A DNA stretch of 64,000 nucleotides from PWQG01 sp050486205 (lineage in GTDB: Bacteria > Pseudomonadota > Gammaproteobacteria > Pseudomonadales > Pseudohongiellaceae). Positions within the stretch are counted from its first letter, which is position 1. Each line of letters starts with the position of its first letter. Of this stretch, positions 26,812 to 34,725 are shown in pieces. The DNA lies in the NCBI GenBank assembly GCA_050486205.1, contig JBJHCW010000002.1:392681-456680 (forward strand), read 5' to 3'. Position numbers and translations under genes: made by a program. A model generated the notes under the pieces. That model searched no databases. It worked only from the letters and a program-made list of their open reading frames with translations, and was not told where the DNA came from.

Positions 26812-27759
26812 ATGAACATATCAATTCGTCAGACAGGCCCGGTCCTGGCGGCACTATTGCTGTTCACAGGTGCGGCCATGGGCGTGTTGTTCGCGGTGGC
26901 CTTTTCAACAAGTGTTCTCGCTCAGGATTCTCAGGCGTATATGTCAATGGAAGGCAAAGTGGTCCTGATCACCGGCTCCACCGATGGCATGGGCAGGGAA
27001 GTGGCACAGCGCATTGGCGATCTGGGCGCACATGTGATTGTGCACGGCCGCAACGAAGCCCGTGGCAATGAAGTGGTTGACGCCATCAACAGCGGCGCCG
27101 GCACCGCCGAGTTCATCCGCGCCGATCTGGGTAATCTGCGTGATGTTCGTGCCATGGCTGCGCATGTCATGCAGACACACAACGAACTGCATCTGCTGAT
27201 CAACAATGCAGGCATCGGTTCCGGTTTCAATGACGGCCAGCGCACCGAAAGTGATGACGGTTACGAGATGGTGTTCCAGGTCAACTACCTGTCCCACTAT
27301 CTGCTGACAGACCTGTTGTTGCCCTCCTTGCGCGCGGGCGCGCCGTCGCGCATTGTGAATGTGGCATCCGGTGCCCAGACACCCATCGATTTTGATGATG
27401 TGATGCTGGAGAACGATTTCGACGGCCGCCGGGCCTATGCCCAGAGCAAACTGGCGCAGGTGCTGCACACCTACCATTGGGCACCAAAACTGGAAGGTGA
27501 CAACATCACCTTCACCACGCTGCATCCGGCCACCATGATGGACACCACCATGGTCGCGATGAGCGGTCGTCCGGCACAGTCCTCGGTTGATGAGGGCGCC
27601 ACTGCGCTGATGAATCTGGCTGTGGGCAAGGCCATGGAAGGCAAAACCGGTCTGTATTTTAATGGACTGGACCAAACCCGAGCAAACGCCCAAGCCTATG
27701 ACGCAAACGCGCGCGAGCGTCTGGATGCCCTGAGCCGGGAGCTGGTCGGACTGGATTAG
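26812..27759 (+). CDS. SDR family oxidoreductase with an N-terminal export signal (paralogue 2)
   Basis: Tandem copy of the preceding gene, 315 residues, with GSTDGMGREVAQRIGDLG, HVIVHGRNEARG, NNAGIGSGFNDGQR and RAYAQSKLAQVLH. The N-terminus is a long hydrophobic stretch (PVLAALLLFTGAAMGVLFAVAFSTSVLAQ), longer than in copy 1. The frame opens at 26773, but ATG 26812 has AGGAG six bases upstream. The two copies share most motif words yet differ through the signal region, suggesting an old duplication. Confidence 0.85.
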   Translation: MNISIRQTGPVLAALLLFTGAAMGVLFAVAFSTSVLAQDSQAYMSMEGKVVLITGSTDGMGREVAQRIGDLGAHVIVHGRNEARGNEVVDAINSGAGTAEFIRADLGNLRDVRAMAAHVMQTHNELHLLINNAGIGSGFNDGQRTESDDGYEMVFQVNYLSHYLLTDLLLPSLRAGAPSRIVNVASGAQTPIDFDDVMLENDFDGRRAYAQSKLAQVLHTYHWAPKLEGDNITFTTLHPATMMDTTMVAMSGRPAQSSVDEGATALMNLAVGKAMEGKTGLYFNGLDQTRANAQAYDANARERLDALSRELVGLD

Positions 27760-27762
27760 ACC

Positions 27763-29478
27763 TCAGTCTGACAGGCGCGGCGTCAACAGCCGCACGTAGT
27801 GACTGAACATCTCGTCATCCACACTCACACCCCACCGCACCGGCTGGTCCGGATCGGGGTTGTGAGGGTTGGAACGTGTATTGTCGTACACAGTCTCGGC
27901 TGCCAGGCGCGAACCGGCAGGCAGACTCAGGGGCTGTTGCAGTTCGTAGGCAAGCTGCCAGTTGAAATTGTAATTGGCCACATTGGCAAGCAAATGCCGC
28001 TGCCCGTCCGGCATCACGGTGAATATACGCATGCTGCTGGCACGATTGTGGGCATGCGGGGAAAAGCCGGACAGCCACACTTGTTGCGCCAGCACCCCGG
28101 TCTCGGCCACCTCCAGGTGATTGCCCACATTGGCCGGAATATCCAGCACCACACTGCGAATCACCTTGCTGCTCACCGCCATTGCCGGCGGTTGATCATG
28201 GAAGTAGAGACCAATACGTGTGCGATCCACGGTGGCACGACCCGATGAGGTGTATCGCAGCTTGAAGGTCAGATCGTGACTGGTGGTCAACAGAAAACCT
28301 GCATCTTCACGAAATACCTCGACCTCCTCACCCGGCACGTAGATACTGAAAAACTCGGCGTTTGCCGGATCAATCAGATCGGCCCCGTCGGCAATGTCCG
28401 CATCGCGATCCCGGGCGTACACCAGCAGGCTGTGCAGCACACTGCGATCACCCACATCATAGGCCACCGCACGCAGCCACCGATCTTCGCTCAGGTTCAA
28501 TTCAGCCTGTTTGAGCCGGAAGTCAATCACACCGGTTGCAGGCACCTGCTCCTCGGGCACCTCGATGACCAGGTCCGGCTCACCCAGCGGCCAAAGCCCG
28601 GGCGCCTCTGGTACATCCAGCAGCGGATCCGCATCGCCGTCCTGCGCCGCGCCGGCATCTATCCAGTGCACCAGCATTGCCTGTTCCGCGGGAGTCAGTT
28701 CATGGCTTGCCTGCCACTGACCCACCTCGCCATCAAGCTGCCCGGGTGGCATGCGTCGGGTGATGACGGTTTCGCGGATCATCGGACTCCAGCCCATGAC
28801 CATCAGGTGCCGATTCATAGCCCATGGCGCCAGCCCCTGCTCAACATGGCAGTGCGCACAGCGGCGCTGCAGCAGCGGCGCAATGTCCCCGGCGTAGGAA
28901 ACACCTCGCTGCTCGAGTGCACGCTGATGATGGAAGTCGATGGCCGGTCCGGCCGGGGTCTGTTGTCTGGCCAGGGTGTCGGATGAAACGGCAGCTGAGA
29001 TGTCGGCATCATCCAGCACCGCGGCAATCACGGTCTCCAGCGCCTCGGCGTCATGCAGTGCGCCGCGGTAGAGTACGCGCTGGGAGCGCGGATCCAGCAC
29101 CACCACATCAGCCACATGTGTCACACCCAGGGACAGGGAAACAATCTGGGCAGCGTCAAGCAATACCGGAAAGTCCACTGCCGCCTCCAGCACATCGGCG
29201 CGCGTGACACCCTCGTCAGCGTTGAGCATAAGGAACGTCAATGGTGCTTCCCGATAGCGATCCCGCAGCGCTGTCAGCATGGCGCCCGCCACCTGCGACG
29301 ACTCGTCCGCATTGCGTTGCACCAATATCACCACCGCCCGCGACTCGCCGTAACGACTGAGCTGATGGAAGTATCCGTGCTGATCGATGAGTGCAAAGTC
29401 GCCGGCTGCCTGCGCCGCAGCCGACAGCAGCAGAGCAATCAGAAGCGCAGTCATCAAATACAGTCGGGCGAACCTCAC
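27763..29478 (-). CDS. Exported redoxin / cytochrome c / copper type II monooxygenase-like fusion protein
   Basis: A 571-residue periplasmic multidomain protein. After the signal peptide (TALLIALLLSAAAQAA) comes a thioredoxin-like redoxin domain (about residues 25-160) with no CxxC. A c-type haem site CAHCH lies near residue 215, in a stretch typical of planctomycete-type cytochromes (RCAHCHVEQGLAPW, TRRMPPGQLDG). The C-terminal half resembles copper type II ascorbate-dependent monooxygenases: HSLLVYA, SGFSPHAHNRASSMRIF with an HxH pair, and VSVDDEMFSHYV with a Met. The GTG start has GGAGG six bases upstream. Substrate unknown; see findings. Confidence 0.8.
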   Translation of the reverse strand: MRFARLYLMTALLIALLLSAAAQAAGDFALIDQHGYFHQLSRYGESRAVVILVQRNADESSQVAGAMLTALRDRYREAPLTFLMLNADEGVTRADVLEAAVDFPVLLDAAQIVSLSLGVTHVADVVVLDPRSQRVLYRGALHDAEALETVIAAVLDDADISAAVSSDTLARQQTPAGPAIDFHHQRALEQRGVSYAGDIAPLLQRRCAHCHVEQGLAPWAMNRHLMVMGWSPMIRETVITRRMPPGQLDGEVGQWQASHELTPAEQAMLVHWIDAGAAQDGDADPLLDVPEAPGLWPLGEPDLVIEVPEEQVPATGVIDFRLKQAELNLSEDRWLRAVAYDVGDRSVLHSLLVYARDRDADIADGADLIDPANAEFFSIYVPGEEVEVFREDAGFLLTTSHDLTFKLRYTSSGRATVDRTRIGLYFHDQPPAMAVSSKVIRSVVLDIPANVGNHLEVAETGVLAQQVWLSGFSPHAHNRASSMRIFTVMPDGQRHLLANVANYNFNWQLAYELQQPLSLPAGSRLAAETVYDNTRSNPHNPDPDQPVRWGVSVDDEMFSHYVRLLTPRLSD

Positions 29479-29641
29479 AGCTTGCCTCCGAAAATCGAGC
29501 CTGTCATTTCAGGCTTTTGACTTGAAACTGCACCATTTAACCACGATATAAACGCATCGGCTTCCGGATTAGTGAAAACCACCGACGGATTCCGAAATCG
29601 GTGCATCGGCTCCCGTGGTTTGCCGGTGCCCCTGACCAACG

Positions 29642-29678
29642 ATAGATAATAACTATCACTGGCCTAAAAATAGTCAAT
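29642..29678 (+). promoter_or_regulatory. OxyR binding site upstream of ahpC
   Basis: The left half ATAGATAATAACTAT (29642-29656) matches the OxyR half-consensus ATAG-N-T-NNN-A-N-CTAT at every specified base. Seven bases later a weaker second half (29664-29678) follows, as expected for tandem OxyR contacts. The site ends exactly at the -35 hexamer of the ahpC promoter, a classic activator position. Confidence 0.75.
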
Positions 29679-29707
29679 TTCACTAAATGCCACGAATCCC
29701 GTATGAT
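29679..29707 (+). promoter_or_regulatory. Sigma70 promoter of ahpC
   Basis: TTCACT (29679-29684) and TATGAT (29702-29707) are separated by 17 bases, giving good -35 and -10 hexamers. They lie directly after the OxyR site and about 65 bases before the ahpC start codon. Confidence 0.65.
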
Positions 29708-29771
29708 GCGCCTGGTTAACAAATCAGGCGCGGTGTCCTGTGGCAAATCAACGTAAAAGGAGTAGTTACAC

Positions 29772-30335
29772 GTGACTATGATCAACACAGAAGTCAAACC
29801 ATTCAATGCAACTGCCTTCCACAATGGCGAGTTTGTGCAGGTCAGCGAAGCCGACCTGAAAGGCAAGTGGTCAGTGGTTTTCTTCTATCCGGCCGACTTC
29901 ACCTTTGTCTGCCCGACCGAGCTGGGCGATGTGGCCGACAACTATGAGGAGCTCAAGCGACTGGGCGTTGAAGTTTACGCCGTGTCCACCGACACGCACT
30001 TCACGCACAAGGCCTGGCACGACAGCTCCGAGACCATCAAAAAGATCAAGTACCCCATGGTAGGAGACCCGACTGGCGCCATTTCACGTAACTTCGGCGT
30101 CTACATCGAAGAAAACGGCCTGGCTCACCGTGGCACATTTGTCATCGACCCCGAAGGCCGCATCCAGTTGATGGAAGTGTCTGCCGAAGGTGTTGGCCGG
30201 GATGCGTCCGAGCTGCTGCGCAAGATCAAGGCAGCCCAGTACATCGCCGCTCACCCCGGCGAAGTTTGCCCGGCCAAGTGGAAAGAAGGCGACGAAACAC
30301 TGGCGCCGTCTCTGGACCTGGTCGGCAAGATCTAA
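29772..30335 (+). CDS. ahpC: Alkyl hydroperoxide reductase subunit C
   Basis: Typical 2-Cys peroxiredoxin, reducing hydrogen peroxide, organic peroxides and peroxynitrite. The peroxidatic Cys47 is in ADFTFVCPTELGD and the resolving Cys166 in HPGEVCPAKWKEG. The 187-residue length and the ending APSLDLVGKI equal those of E. coli AhpC. GTG 29772 aligns with the family start and has AAGGAG nine bases upstream; the ATG at 29778 is too far from it. Its reductase ahpF follows, and an OxyR site precedes it. Confidence 0.98.
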   Translation: MTMINTEVKPFNATAFHNGEFVQVSEADLKGKWSVVFFYPADFTFVCPTELGDVADNYEELKRLGVEVYAVSTDTHFTHKAWHDSSETIKKIKYPMVGDPTGAISRNFGVYIEENGLAHRGTFVIDPEGRIQLMEVSAEGVGRDASELLRKIKAAQYIAAHPGEVCPAKWKEGDETLAPSLDLVGKI

Positions 30336-30353
30336 ACTGCAACAACGCTATGC

Positions 30354-30431
30354 CCTCGGGAGCCAGCCGGTCCCAGGACCGGTATCCCGAGGATGCCCGA
30401 ATGCCCGGGCGTGCTGCGTCCGGGCATTTTT
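30354..30431 (+). terminator. Two hairpins between ahpC and ahpF, the second a Rho-independent terminator
   Basis: A first hairpin uses CCTCGGGA (30354-30361) paired with 30385-30392 and contains an inner stem CCGGTCC/GGACCGG. A second, AATGCCCGG (30400-30408) paired with 30420-30428, is followed by TTTTT (to 30431), a standard intrinsic terminator. It lies 41 bases before ahpF, so it should make ahpC mRNA more abundant than ahpF. Confidence 0.8.
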
Positions 30432-30471
30432 GTGCCTGAATTTCACGACCCGGACTTAAGGAAAACACACC

Positions 30472-32022
30472 ATGCTGGACACAAACATGAAGGCCCAGCT
30501 CAAGGCCTATCTCGAGAAAGTCACCCGCCCCTTCGAGATTGCCGCGTCGCTGGACGACAGCAGGAAGTCACAGGAACTGCGTTCGCTGCTACAGGACATC
30601 GCTTCGCTTTCCGGGCTGATCACCCTGCGTGAGGATGGTGAGAACCCGCGTCGCCCCGGTTTTTCCCTGCAAGGCGGTGAACAAACCACACAACTGTATT
30701 TTGCCGGCATCCCTACCGGGCACGAATTTACCTCCCTGGTGCTGGCCCTGCTGCAGATGGGTGGCCATCCACCCAAAGTCAGCGATGCCGTGCTGGCCCA
30801 GATCCGTGGTATTGAAGGCCAGTTTCACTTTGAGACATTCTATTCACTGAGCTGCCAGAACTGTCCGGACGTGGTGCAGGCGCTGAACCTGATGGCCATC
30901 TTCAATCCCAACATCAGCCATGTGGCCATAGACGGTGGTATGTTCCAGGATGAAGTGGCGCGTCGCGAAGTCATGTCAGTGCCCAGCGTGTTTCTCAATG
31001 GCGAGCTGTTTGCCCAGGGCCGCATGAGTGTGGAAGAGATTCTGGCAAAAGTCGATACCGGTGCAGCCCAGCGTGAAGCGGCGAGACTCAAGGACAAACA
31101 GGCCTTTGATGTGCTGGTCATCGGTGGCGGCCCGGCCGGCGCATCCAGCGCCATCTACGCCGCGCGCAAGGGTATCCGCACGGGCGTGGCTGCCGAGCGT
31201 TTCGGCGGACAGGTGCTGGACACCGCAGGTATCGAGAACTTCATCTCCATACAGGAAACCGAAGGCCCGAAACTGGCCCGTCATCTGGAGGAGCACGTAC
31301 GTCAGTACGATGTGGACATCATGAACATGCAGCGGGCAAGTGTGCTGCGACCCGCCAATGGCAACGGTCTGCATGAAGTTGAATTCGACAATGGTGCCAC
31401 GTTGAAGGCAAAAACCGTGATACTTTCCACCGGGGCCCGCTGGCGTGAACTGAACGTGCCCGGCGAGCAGCAGTACCGCAACAGGGGTGTTGCCTATTGT
31501 CCGCATTGTGACGGGCCGCTGTTCAAAGGCAAACACGTGGCGGTGATCGGCGGCGGCAACTCCGGCGTGGAAGCAGCCATTGATCTGGCCGGCCTGGTGT
31601 CACATGTCACACTGCTGGAGTTTGCCGAGCACCTGAAAGCTGACGAGGTGCTGCAGCGCAAGCTGCGCAGCCTGGCTAACGTCACGGTGCTGACCAGCGC
31701 GCAGACCACCGAAGTCACAGGCGACGGCAAAAAAGTCACCGGGCTGAAGTACAAGGATCGCAACACAGACCTGGAGCACAGCATTGCGCTGGAAGGCGTG
31801 TTTGTGCAGATAGGCCTTCTGCCCAACAGTGAATGGCTCAAAGGCACGGTCGAGCTGTCGCCTCACGGGGAGATTGTCATCAATGACAGAGGTGAGACAA
31901 ATATCCCCGGCGTCTTTGCTGCCGGCGATGTGACAACCGTTCCTTACAAGCAGATCATCATTGCCATGGGCGAAGGGTCACGGGCCGCGCTCAGCGCCTT
32001 TGATCACCTGATACGCCACTGA
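30472..32022 (+). CDS. ahpF: Alkyl hydroperoxide reductase subunit F
   Basis: FAD/NADH-dependent disulfide reductase that recharges AhpC. The 516-residue protein has the N-terminal tandem thioredoxin-like module with the redox pair in SLSCQNCPDV (around residues 129-132), the FAD-binding VIGGGPAGASSAIYAARKG near residue 218, the central redox centre YCPHCDGPLFKGK near residue 343, the NADH site VIGGGNSGVEAAIDLAG, and FAAGDVTTVPYKQI near the C-terminus. It is separated from ahpC by a terminator and is probably expressed by readthrough or its own weak promoter. Confidence 0.98.
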   Translation: MLDTNMKAQLKAYLEKVTRPFEIAASLDDSRKSQELRSLLQDIASLSGLITLREDGENPRRPGFSLQGGEQTTQLYFAGIPTGHEFTSLVLALLQMGGHPPKVSDAVLAQIRGIEGQFHFETFYSLSCQNCPDVVQALNLMAIFNPNISHVAIDGGMFQDEVARREVMSVPSVFLNGELFAQGRMSVEEILAKVDTGAAQREAARLKDKQAFDVLVIGGGPAGASSAIYAARKGIRTGVAAERFGGQVLDTAGIENFISIQETEGPKLARHLEEHVRQYDVDIMNMQRASVLRPANGNGLHEVEFDNGATLKAKTVILSTGARWRELNVPGEQQYRNRGVAYCPHCDGPLFKGKHVAVIGGGNSGVEAAIDLAGLVSHVTLLEFAEHLKADEVLQRKLRSLANVTVLTSAQTTEVTGDGKKVTGLKYKDRNTDLEHSIALEGVFVQIGLLPNSEWLKGTVELSPHGEIVINDRGETNIPGVFAAGDVTTVPYKQIIIAMGEGSRAALSAFDHLIRH

Positions 32023-32026
32023 TGAC

Positions 32027-32476
32027 TCAGCGCCCGGCCGGCTCCCTTACGCGCATGTATACCCAGCCGGCCGGCGCACCCGCCAACGCCATCAGCAATA
32101 TCGCCCAGGCGTTGCGGGTGGCGGCGATGGCTGTCATCGGCAGCACCGCATTGAGCAGTGCAATCAGGGCAGCAACGCTCAAGGTGCCAGCCACCACATA
32201 AAGAACCGGCCGGGACAACGTCAACCGGCTCGCCAACCAGGACGCAATGGCAAAGGCAATACAATAGGTGATCGCCACGAGCACACCGTAGAGCATGCCA
32301 AAGTTGACGATATCCTGCCCGGTGGTCAGCAGCCGTGTGCCGAAGGGAATGGCCACATCCAGCGAAGCGATGGATGCCAGGTTGAACTGTGTCTGCACAA
32401 CGGACCCCAGCACCGTAGCGGTGATAACTGCTGCCAGCCAGGCCAGCAGAACGTTACCGATCGTTCCTGTCCGCAT
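32027..32476 (-). CDS. Predicted integral membrane protein of unknown family
   Basis: About 149 residues with four hydrophobic segments (VLLAWLAAVITATVLGSVV, LYGVLVAITYCIAFAIASWL and two more ending AILLMALAGAPAGWVY). Start ATG 32476 is preceded by GAGG at suitable distance; the frame itself runs to 32521. It lies five bases from the convergent ahpF and divergent from the sugar dehydrogenase. I do not recognise the family. Confidence 0.6.
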   Translation of the reverse strand: MRTGTIGNVLLAWLAAVITATVLGSVVQTQFNLASIASLDVAIPFGTRLLTTGQDIVNFGMLYGVLVAITYCIAFAIASWLASRLTLSRPVLYVVAGTLSVAALIALLNAVLPMTAIAATRNAWAILLMALAGAPAGWVYMRVREPAGR

Positions 32477-32544
32477 ATCACACCTCGACCCGAATGCCTG
32501 TTCTGTTATCATGGTACACAAATTCCTGCCATCGGGATAATGCC

Positions 32545-33636
32545 ATGCGCTGCTTTGTCTGCCTGATCATCTTTGCCATTGCCACGGTATCAGCCAGTGC
32601 ACAGGACTACACGGTGGAAACCGTAGCTGATGGCCTTGACCACCCCTGGTCCCTGGCCTTCCTGCCCGATGGTCGCATGCTGGTCACCGAGCGCAGCGGC
32701 CAACTCAGAGTCATCAGCAACGGCACCCTGCAGGACGAACCGATCAGCGGTGTGCCCCAGGCCTATGTGAACAGCCAGGGCGGTCTGTTCGAAGTGCTGC
32801 CGGCACCGGATTTCGAGAGCAGCAACATGCTCTATCTGTCCATGGCCTATGGTACCGATCACGAAAACTCCCTGCGCGTGGTACGCGGTCGCCTGCAGGG
32901 CAACAGCCTGGTGGACATACAGGACATCTTCCGGGCCCAACCGCTGCGCAACACCCCGGTGCACTATGGCGGTCGCATGCTGTTCCTGCCTGATGACACA
33001 CTGCTGATCGGTTACGGCGACGGCTTTGATTTCCGTGAGGATGCCCAGCGCCTTGGCAATCACACTGGCAGCATTTTGCGTCTGAACGCCGACGGTTCGA
33101 TTCCCGGCGACAATCCGTTCATCAACGGCATGGGCGCTCGCGACGAGATCTTCACCTATGGCCACCGCAACGTGCAGGGTATCGCACACGACCCGGTCAC
33201 CAACCGCATCTGGCAGCATGAGCATGGCCCACGCGGCGGCGACGAACTCAACCTGCTGCGCACCGGTCAGAACTACGGCTGGCCTATCGTGGCCCATGCC
33301 GTCAACTATAGCGGAGCACGTGTCACACCTTTCACCGAACTGCCCGGCGTCATCAGCCCGGTGTACATCTGGCGTTCAGCCATGGCGCCCGCCGGCCTGG
33401 CCGTCTATCGCGGCGAGATGTTTCCGGATTGGGACGGCAATCTGCTGGTTGCCGGACTGAGCAGCCGCGCGCTGCATCGACTGGTGATTGAGGGCGAGAG
33501 TGTGGTCAGCGAACAGCGCCTGCTGACTGACCTCAACCGACGAATCAGGGACGTGCGCGTGGGCCCGGACGGCGTAATATACGTGCTGACCGATCATTCC
33601 GACGGCGCAGTGCTCCGCCTGGTGCCTGTTACCTGA
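32545..33636 (+). CDS. Exported PQQ-dependent sugar dehydrogenase
   Basis: A 363-residue periplasmic soluble aldose dehydrogenase (Asd/YliI type), a six-bladed propeller that oxidises sugars to lactones with PQQ. A signal peptide (CFVCLIIFAIATVSASAQ) is followed by DGLDHPWSLAFLPDGRMLVTERSG, HYGGRMLFLPDD, TYGHRNVQGIAHDP and HEHGPRGGDELNLL with the catalytic His and conserved Arg/Asp, and APAGLAVYRGEMFP. The frame opens at 32494; ATG 32545 gives the signal start. PQQ synthesis genes are not in the window. Confidence 0.9.
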   Translation: MRCFVCLIIFAIATVSASAQDYTVETVADGLDHPWSLAFLPDGRMLVTERSGQLRVISNGTLQDEPISGVPQAYVNSQGGLFEVLPAPDFESSNMLYLSMAYGTDHENSLRVVRGRLQGNSLVDIQDIFRAQPLRNTPVHYGGRMLFLPDDTLLIGYGDGFDFREDAQRLGNHTGSILRLNADGSIPGDNPFINGMGARDEIFTYGHRNVQGIAHDPVTNRIWQHEHGPRGGDELNLLRTGQNYGWPIVAHAVNYSGARVTPFTELPGVISPVYIWRSAMAPAGLAVYRGEMFPDWDGNLLVAGLSSRALHRLVIEGESVVSEQRLLTDLNRRIRDVRVGPDGVIYVLTDHSDGAVLRLVPVT

Positions 33637-33650
33637 TGACTGACACCTGA

Positions 33651-34040
33651 TCAGGGCGCCTCGACCACACAGCGGGAACCGGGCGCCACGTGTTGTATGA
33701 ACTTGCGATCAAAAGTTTTGAGTACCGAAAGGTTCTGGCACAATACCAGATGCATGGCATCAGCAAAGTCCATGCCTTCAGCGTGCCAATCCAATGCCAG
33801 TGACACAAGACGCTCATCGCGCAAGCTAACACCCGGTAAGCCAAGCATTTTCCTGAACGCACCATTGATTTCAGAGGCAGAAAACCCATAGGCATCACGC
33901 AGCGCCCATTCAGCCTCGAGTAGCACAGTATCCGGAACAAATAGACTATTTCGTTCGACGAGGTCCTGGCTCGCGCGGTATTGTTTTTTATCATCACCGG
34001 TAAGCAATCTGACAATGATGTTGGTATCAACCGCTATCAC
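33651..34040 (-). CDS. PIN-domain toxin, VapC-like
   Basis: A 129-residue PIN ribonuclease. MIAVDTNIIVRLLTGDD carries the first acidic residue (Asp5), LLEAEWALRDAYG the second (Glu), and EGMDFADAMHLVL the third and fourth acids of the metal site. Such proteins cleave tRNA or rRNA as toxins. The start overlaps the stop of the AbrB-type antitoxin gene by 14 bases, so this is a two-gene toxin-antitoxin unit with the antitoxin first. Confidence 0.85.
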   Translation of the reverse strand: MIAVDTNIIVRLLTGDDKKQYRASQDLVERNSLFVPDTVLLEAEWALRDAYGFSASEINGAFRKMLGLPGVSLRDERLVSLALDWHAEGMDFADAMHLVLCQNLSVLKTFDRKFIQHVAPGSRCVVEAP

Positions 34041-34317
34041 GCCATCTCTCCCTGGCGGCCCGCTTGAGCGCCTGTTTTATTTCGTCGTCGCTCTTGCGCA
34101 GTCCTTCGCGGAACAGGCAGCCGGCTACGTCCTCAACCCTGGTCTCGGGAAACAGTTTTCTGGGGCGTAGAAGCACCCCGTCATCCGTATCAACCACCGT
34201 AAACTCCATGCCGCTGCTCCAGCCATGAGCCTCCCGAATGCTTTTGGGGATGATCAACTGACCTTTGCTGGAAAGCCTGGTCGTTTCAGCCTTCTTCATC
34301 GGCTCACGCTGACTCAT
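34027..34317 (-). CDS. AbrB/MazE-type antitoxin (VapB-like)
   Basis: About 96 residues. The N-terminal swapped-hairpin DNA-binding domain reads TRLSSKGQLIIPKSIREAHGW, typical of SpoVT-AbrB family antitoxins. The C-terminal half (GLRKSDDEIKQALKRAA) likely wraps the toxin. The frame opens at 34386, but ATG 34317 has CGGAG eight bases upstream and the family fold starts shortly after. It should autoregulate the operon. Confidence 0.82.
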   Translation of the reverse strand: MSQREPMKKAETTRLSSKGQLIIPKSIREAHGWSSGMEFTVVDTDDGVLLRPRKLFPETRVEDVAGCLFREGLRKSDDEIKQALKRAARERWRDSG

Positions 34318-34725
34318 GATCACAACTCCGAAATGTAAGACAGGGGTAAGATCAGCGTACATGCCGTGGAAGTTGCAGTCAACCATCTCCAGACCGCCTG
34401 TTTCAGCTCAATTCCGCAATAGCGCCCGCCATTCATCGTTGGGTTCGGAGAGTGGCACTCAGCCAGGTTTCAGGGGTCGGCTTGCAGAGATCCGGACCTT
34501 CGACGGCCATGGATGGCCGGCGCAGAGCGACACAGGACGTGCTTGAGCGTGTCCGGATCTCTGCAAGCCGACCCCTGAAACCGGACGAAAGCACCACACA
34601 CCGAACACCAACCCGTATCTGGCGGGCACTATTGCGGCTTTTTACTGGAGTGGTTGACTGGAATGGCAGACTGGCACATGGTGTACGCCCTGATTCTCAT
34701 CCACATCCATTCCACGGAGCAGAAC
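34318..34725. other. Gene-free stretch with a long inverted repeat
   Basis: About 400 bases without a supportable gene. It holds the inverted-repeat element at 34466-34582 and the leader of the oxidoreductase gene that follows. I see no other structure. The upstream part probably includes the promoter of the divergent antitoxin gene. Confidence 0.6.
34466..34582. repeat. 117-bp element with perfect 32-bp inverted repeats
   Basis: GGTTTCAGGGGTCGGCTTGC... at 34466-34497 is repeated exactly in inverse orientation at 34551-34582. The 53-base centre includes GGCCATGGATGGCC-like and CAGGACGTGCTTGAGCGTGTCC-like strings. It fits a dispersed palindromic element or a tiny non-autonomous mobile repeat; no target duplication is obvious. 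Confidence 0.75.
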
